DNA of 32,938 bases from Nemertoderma westbladi. Taxonomy: Eukaryota; Xenacoelomorpha; Nemertodermatida; Nemertodermatidae. Positions 28,893 through 32,938 of the stretch are shown piece by piece; within the stretch, counting starts at the first letter, position 1; the number at the start of each line of letters is the position of its first letter. The position numbers were made by a program, and so were the translations under genes. The stretch lies in contig JAUCBJ010005729.1 of NCBI GenBank assembly GCA_032718475.1, positions 1 to 32,938 of the forward strand, written 5' to 3'. The notes beneath the pieces are model-generated. The model was not told the origin of the DNA. It saw only the letters and a list, made by a program, of their open reading frames with translations, and made no database searches.

Positions 28893-29836
28893 AACCGCTG
28901 GGTGCCGTCGGTGGGGACGCAGGGACCGGTGACCCACTGGGTGCCATGGGTCTGGACGCAGGGATCGGAGATCCACCTGGTGCCGTAGGTCTGGACGCAG
29001 GGACTGGAGACCCGCTGGGTGCTGGGAGTTTGGTCGCAGGGACAGGAGATCCACTGGGTGATGTGGGTCCGGTTACAGGGACTGCTGACCCACTGGGTGT
29101 CTTGGGTCTGCACGCAGGGACCGGAGAACCACTGGGTGCTGTGGGTCTAGTTGCAGGGACCGCATACCCGCTAGGTGCCATTGGTCTGGACACAGGGACC
29201 GGAGACCCACTGGGTGCTGTGTGTCTGGACGCAGGGACTGGAGACCCGCTGGATGCTGGGAGTATGGTCGCAGGGACCGTAGACCCACTGGATGATGTGA
29301 GTCTGGACGCACGGACTGGGGACGCGCTGGGTGCTGGGAATGTGGTCGCAGGGACCGGAGATCCACTGGGTGATGTGGGTCTGGTAGCAGGGACCGCAGA
29401 TCCGCTGGGTGCCTTGGGTCTGGACGCAGGGACCGGAGACCCACCGGGTGCTGTGGGTCTGGGCGCAGGGACTGGAGACCCGCTGGGTGCAGGGAGTGTG
29501 GTCGCAGGGACTGGAGATCCACTGGGTGATGTGGGTCTTGTTGCAGGGACCGCAGATCCGCTGGGTGCCTTGGGTTTGCACGCAGGGACTGGAGACCCAC
29601 TGGGTGCCGTGGGTTTGGACGCAGGGACCGGAGACCCACTGGCTGCCGTGGGTCTGCATGTAGGGACAAGAGACCCGCTGGGTGCCGTGGGTCTGAATGC
29701 AGGAACCAGAGACCCGCTGGGTGCCGTGGGTCTGGATGCAGGGACCGGAGACCCGCTGGGTGCCGTGTGTCTGGACGCAGGGACCGGAGACCCGCTGGGT
29801 GCCGTGGGTCTGCATGTAGGGACCGGTAACGGGTGA
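28893..29836. repeat. 39-bp GC-rich minisatellite (about 24 units)
   Basis: The unit on the plus strand begins GGTGCCGTGGGTCTGGACGC. Because 39 is a multiple of 3, frames stay open across the whole array: 28847-29836(+) reads PLGAVGLDAGTGD over and over, and two minus-strand frames are also open. Open frames on both strands point to a repeat rather than selection on one protein. A four-unit order (AGSVV, DVGLV, ALGLD, AVGL types) is copied at about 29330-29640, indicating 156-bp higher-order duplication. The plus strand is G-rich with many GGG triplets. Confidence 0.92.
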
Positions 29837-29837
29837 T

Positions 29838-30270
29838 ATCAAATTTATCTACTGGAAAATCTCCTGACTTTGCCTCAATAACCGCTGAACATTTGCTGCA
29901 GATGAACCCGGATCCCATTTGTAGCTTTCTTGCTGATACTATAAACTTCTGCCTCCAGCTGAAACAGGTCCCAGAGATATTCGGTTATTCTGTGTTGACT
30001 AATATTTATAAGGGGAAGCAGCATGACATCTACATCCATAAGTCATATCGGCCTATGGCCTCAATTAGCCTATGGGCCAAGATATTTGAGAGGATCATGC
30101 TCAGCGATTTCCTCATAAACATTAAGGTGCACAATAAACAGACTGCCTACCAGGATAAAATCGGAACAGACATTGCCATAGCAACGGTCCTGGAATGCCT
30201 GAACCATAATCTACATATGAAGAGCTCGGTTTTCCTTTGCCATCTCGACATTGAGTCAGCGTTTGACTGA
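29838..30270 (+). pseudogene. RT motifs 1-A of the YADD LINE
   Basis: The frame spans RT motifs 0 to A and stops at TGA 30268-30270, directly after the catalytic motif A sequence HLDIESAFD. The 39-bp array feeds straight into it, so any N-terminal residues encoded before 29838 are not LINE. After the stop the same frame still reads VDFTILGKKMLEYVN, which supports a simple nonsense change at this point. Confidence 0.8.
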
Positions 30271-30287
30271 GTGGATTTCACAATACT

Positions 30288-30589
30288 GGGGAAGAAGATG
30301 CTGGAATACGTCAATCCACACACACATTCTCAATTACTACCGTCTAGGTACCATATTCTTGAAGTTCGGGATATGGGTGGATGGAGAAGGTATAACAGTA
30401 ACACAAGGAGTTAAGCAAGGATCACTATTGTCACCACTCCTCTTTAACCTTTACACCACCACCATATTGGTTGAACTGAAAGCATCAAAACTCGGCTGCC
30501 ATATTGGTGCGACATGGATAGGGGCACTATCTTACGCAGACGACTTTTTGTTGACGAGTAATACTGTGAATGATCTTGAAGCCCTATAA
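30288..30589 (+). pseudogene. RT motifs B and C of the YADD LINE
   Basis: In a shifted frame (open from 30251, LINE-like from about 30310): HILNYYRLGTIFLKFGIWV, GVKQGSLLSPLLFNLY and the intact active site ALSYADDFLLTSN. TAATAA at 30587-30592 ends it. The reading continues in another frame from about 30595 (SAVGINLSIEESKSNW, the motif D region). Confidence 0.8.
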
Positions 30590-30799
30590 TAATTTTCCGT
30601 CAAAGTGCAGTTGGAATCAACCTGTCAATAGAGGAATCAAAGTCGAACTGGACGGTTCATACTGGACTAACTGGCACTCATGAACCCACCTTCTCTCGGT
30701 TAGGCGACCAACTAGTCGCAAAGTGTAAGGTATTAAGATTCTTCGGCTATGACCATCTAACATCTAACATTTGCACCATCTAACACCAGTAATGCACTT

Positions 30800-31360
30800 A
30801 AGCAGTCCCTACGATCGATCTCCACGCCTGGGCACATATTTAGTCGCAAAAGATGGACAACCAAGTGGCTACCAGTTTCGGCTGTCTTCCATCTATGGAG
30901 AAGTCTGGCTCTCCCAGTAGTTCTCTATCGCCTTAAATTCGATATTAGCTCAATGTGTCAACAAGATCTCGATGCTCTCGACACTGCCTATAGGGTTGCA
31001 TTGAGACGCCTCCTAAATACTGGTAACTACGCTGGAAACTCCACACTCTACCATCTAGCCGGAACTATGCCAATAACTCTGGAGGCCTTCAAAGATAGTA
31101 TTGGAACATTGGCTCGTGCTATAGAATGTCCAATCCCATCACTACACAGATGCATCACCACTGTAATCATCGACAGAATCACCTCTGCTCAAGCTGAACC
31201 CAATCGGAAAACTAAAGGGGTCATCAGTGGCTACAATAGAGTATCGACCATGTTTTCCCTTCCACAACTAAACTCATTACTGATGTACCAATACTGCTGG
31301 AAGAAGCTCACTAAACGCATTGTCCCCGGGTCACCATCCTTAAAAGACCTCGCTAATTGA
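30800..31360 (+). pseudogene. C-terminal domain of the YADD LINE
   Basis: The frame is open through LKQSLRSISTPGHIFSRK, WLPVSAVFHLWRSLALPV, the stretch LDTAYRVALRRLLNTGNYAG, and a tail ending LTKRIVPGSPSLKDLAN. This is the usual helical C-terminal part after RT in such LINEs. No zinc knuckle is visible. About 180 bp of 3' untranslated DNA follow before the TAA repeats. Confidence 0.7.
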
Positions 31361-31545
31361 AACTTAATCACGAACTGTTTTGATCTTGATGCGTTTACTC
31401 TGACTCAAAAACTAGGTAACATTAGGAACTACTTTGGCATTGTGTGAATTAGTATTTTATTGACGATATCCTAGGGTATCTTCTTAGCTGCTATGATGAT
31501 TTTATTTAAATATGTTAATGTGTCTGCGCTGTCCGAATTAAACCA

Positions 31546-31567
31546 CTAATAATAATAATAATAATAA
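31546..31567 (+). repeat. TAA microsatellite tail of the YADD LINE
   Basis: Seven consecutive TAA units. They end the element, and the next LINE scrap begins immediately after. Confidence 0.85.
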
Positions 31568-31568
31568 C

Positions 31569-31883
31569 CAGTCGATTGGATAAAAACAACACTTTGTCCC
31601 TCAGAATCTTATTCAAAAACTTCAGAGAGTTCAGGACCGCTCGTTTGTTAATGGGTATCATAAAACGCCATCGAGTGCACTTAACGACAGTGTTGAAATC
31701 TCTCTATTATAGGCTCAACGTCTCATCTATAATTGAATACAAGATAGCATTGCAAACATATAAATGCTTGCACGGTAAGATCCCGACTATCTAAAAGATC
31801 TACTTGAGCTGTATCAGCCCCCAAGGGATTTGCGGTCAGCAGATCATTCATTACCTGCTGTTCGCGCTTTTGAAGACCTTTAG
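31569..31883 (+). pseudogene. C-terminal scrap of a second APE-type LINE
   Basis: The frame 31576-31794 contains TARLLMGIIKRHRVHLTTVL, then LKSLYYRLNVSSIIEYKIAL and TYKCLHGKIP. This is the pattern that ends many CR1/L2/Rex-type animal LINEs (ARLLxxxxKxxHITPxLxxLHWLPV...I.FKIxLLTYKxLHG). After a one-base shift near 31785 the reading continues as YLKDLLELYQPPRDLRSADH and stops at TAG 31881-31883. Only this terminal domain is present. Confidence 0.75.
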
Positions 31884-32938
31884 CAGTTTAACCTGCCAAA
31901 ATTTATATGTCTTTTCGTTAATTAAAACACCTTTAGCATACGACAACAATTTATGCTAATACACAAAACATTAGCCGAAGTCAGCCTATGCGCGATCATT
32001 CACCCGATGGATCTACACCCGGGAGACTGAATTCGGATGCTTAAATTTTATTATTGCAGTGTAAGGTTGCAGTGTATACCTACTGTATTATTCGATAGAT
32101 CGTTAATAATTAATCTCTGACAGATATTATTGGCTTTCGGGAAATATTAACAGTTCCTTTAGGACGTGGCGCTTTATCTATTTAAACAGAACTAAGACTT
32201 ATACTAAAACGCAACGATACTGCTTATGATTGAAGTATAAAGCGTATTCTTTAGGAAATACTTTGTTACCAATCACAATCATGCACACTATTCTGCCGAC
32301 AGTCAGTATATTTGATCACACATAAAGAGAGCAGTAATTGACTCACGTAGGGTCTGCTAAATAACATTGGATTCAATACACACCACATTAATATAAATCG
32401 CAATTGTTATGTATAGCCGGTCTCTCTAACCTGTAGTGTATCAAGAAAATTGGGAATTTGGGTGATTTATCCTTATTATCCAAAGAGCAATATTTCCATC
32501 AACAAATAGGTACAATTAATAACTGACGGTAAATAACAGTACAAACAATATGATTAATAGTGAGTTATTGAGATATTTTAGGATTTGATTGATTAATTAG
32601 TGAGTTAGATTTGTTAAGTTAAGTTAGATTAGATTCGTTAAGTTAAGGTAACAGTTTATACTTTCGATAATTTAAGCAGTTTACTAGAGTTCTTCCCAAA
32701 AGGCCGGTGTTTCTGGCTTAGACAGCAATAACAACAAAGTATCAAGTAAAGCAGTAAGACTGAACACTCTCCTTATGATCGGCCGAAAAGCTACACGTCG
32801 ACAGGAAAAATCGCTCTGATTGGCTCAAGCCAAACAAAGAACCATGCGTCCAATGGCTGTTTCCATGTCAGCAACCAGCTGTTAGATGTCGTAATATGAA
32901 TCATCACGGCTAAGCTGTGAAAGGCTGTACTTTGAGAT
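31884..32938. other. AT-rich intergenic DNA, no gene recognised
   Basis: No open frame of note. A short degenerate repeat of GTTAAGTTA/GATTAGATT words lies at about 32610-32650. Confidence 0.5.
32819..32854. promoter_or_regulatory. Opposed CCAAT boxes (possible promoter)
   Basis: ATTGG at 32819-32823 and CCAAT at 32850-32854 lie 26 nt apart in opposite orientation, in a locally GC-richer patch after a kilobase of AT-rich DNA. Paired CCAAT boxes are common in animal promoters without strong TATA boxes. No transcription start can be placed and the window ends 84 nt later, so this is only a candidate. Confidence 0.2.

Larger units (their letters stand above)
29838..31567 (+). mobile_element. 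5'-truncated LINE with YADD reverse transcriptase and TAA tail
   Basis: The element starts abruptly at the end of the 39-bp array, inside the RT region, and ends in TAA repeats (31546-31567). RT motifs in order: STGKSPDFASITAEHLL, FGYSVLTNIYKGK, YRPMASISLWAKIFERI, LCHLDIESAFD (motif A, ending in a TGA at 30268 where Arg of AFDRVDF is expected), GVKQGSLLSPLLFNLY (motif B) and ALSYADDFLL (catalytic motif C). A C-terminal domain lies at 30953-31360. TAA-tailed elements of this kind occur in the I/Jockey/CR1-like APE LINEs. The endonuclease is absent, so the clade is not settled. There are frameshifts near 30251-30300, after 30589 and near 30780. Confidence 0.85.

Noticed and set aside
28847-29836. 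329-codon glycine-rich protein and 281-codon minus-strand protein
   Set aside because: They follow only from a 39-bp unit without stops. Frames are open on both strands, and neither has a non-repeat domain of its own.

Overview
The window looks like repeat-rich nuclear DNA of an invertebrate animal. The evidence is the AT-rich intergenic sequence, the animal-type transposable elements (APE- and RLE-type LINEs, piggyBac, a possible P-element relative) and four long tandem arrays. I see no operons, no ribosome-binding-site-led genes and no confidently identified host gene, tRNA or rRNA. A species cannot be named from this.

Layout. 1-2400 is AT-rich with two perfect hairpins and two poly-C runs. 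2427-3085 is a broken piggyBac transposase 5' part. 3563-3877(-) and 4456-5046(-) are unassigned open frames; the second is the better gene candidate. 5218-13332 holds three copies of one APE-type LINE family: A (minus), B (plus) and C (plus). Copies A and B are separated by unidentified coding-like sequence (6514-7283 minus, 7333-7626 plus). Each copy has lost a different internal block, so none can be active. Copy C keeps both ends and near-identical target-site duplications. 13666-14100 is a cluster of one palindrome. 14163-14587 is a probable transposase remnant.

15553-22361 contains three tandem arrays: a 16-bp array (about 2.1 kb), a 20/41-bp AT-rich array (0.6 kb) and a very homogeneous 38-bp array (2.5 kb, about 66 copies). 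An unassigned 114-codon ORF (18187-18531, minus) lies between the first two. 22662-23097(-) is the endonuclease end of one RLE-type LINE. About 23340-28816(+) is a nearly complete but decayed RLE-type LINE. It encodes, in order, a Ulp1-like cysteine protease, a Pro/Ser/Thr-rich linker, a PHD-like zinc finger, a reverse transcriptase and a zinc-finger plus PD-(D/E)XK endonuclease. This order recalls the NeSL group.

28893-29836 is a 39-bp GC-rich minisatellite. It abuts a 5'-truncated YADD-type LINE (29838-31567, tail of TAA repeats), which is followed directly by the C-terminal scrap of another LINE (31569-31883). The last kilobase has no recognisable gene. The genes here do not form a pathway: they are layers of selfish elements. 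Several of their nonsense codons are TGA where CGA (Arg) is expected, which fits CpG methylation decay. The most interesting objects are the protease-PHD-RT-endonuclease element, the palindrome cluster and the unassigned ORFs.
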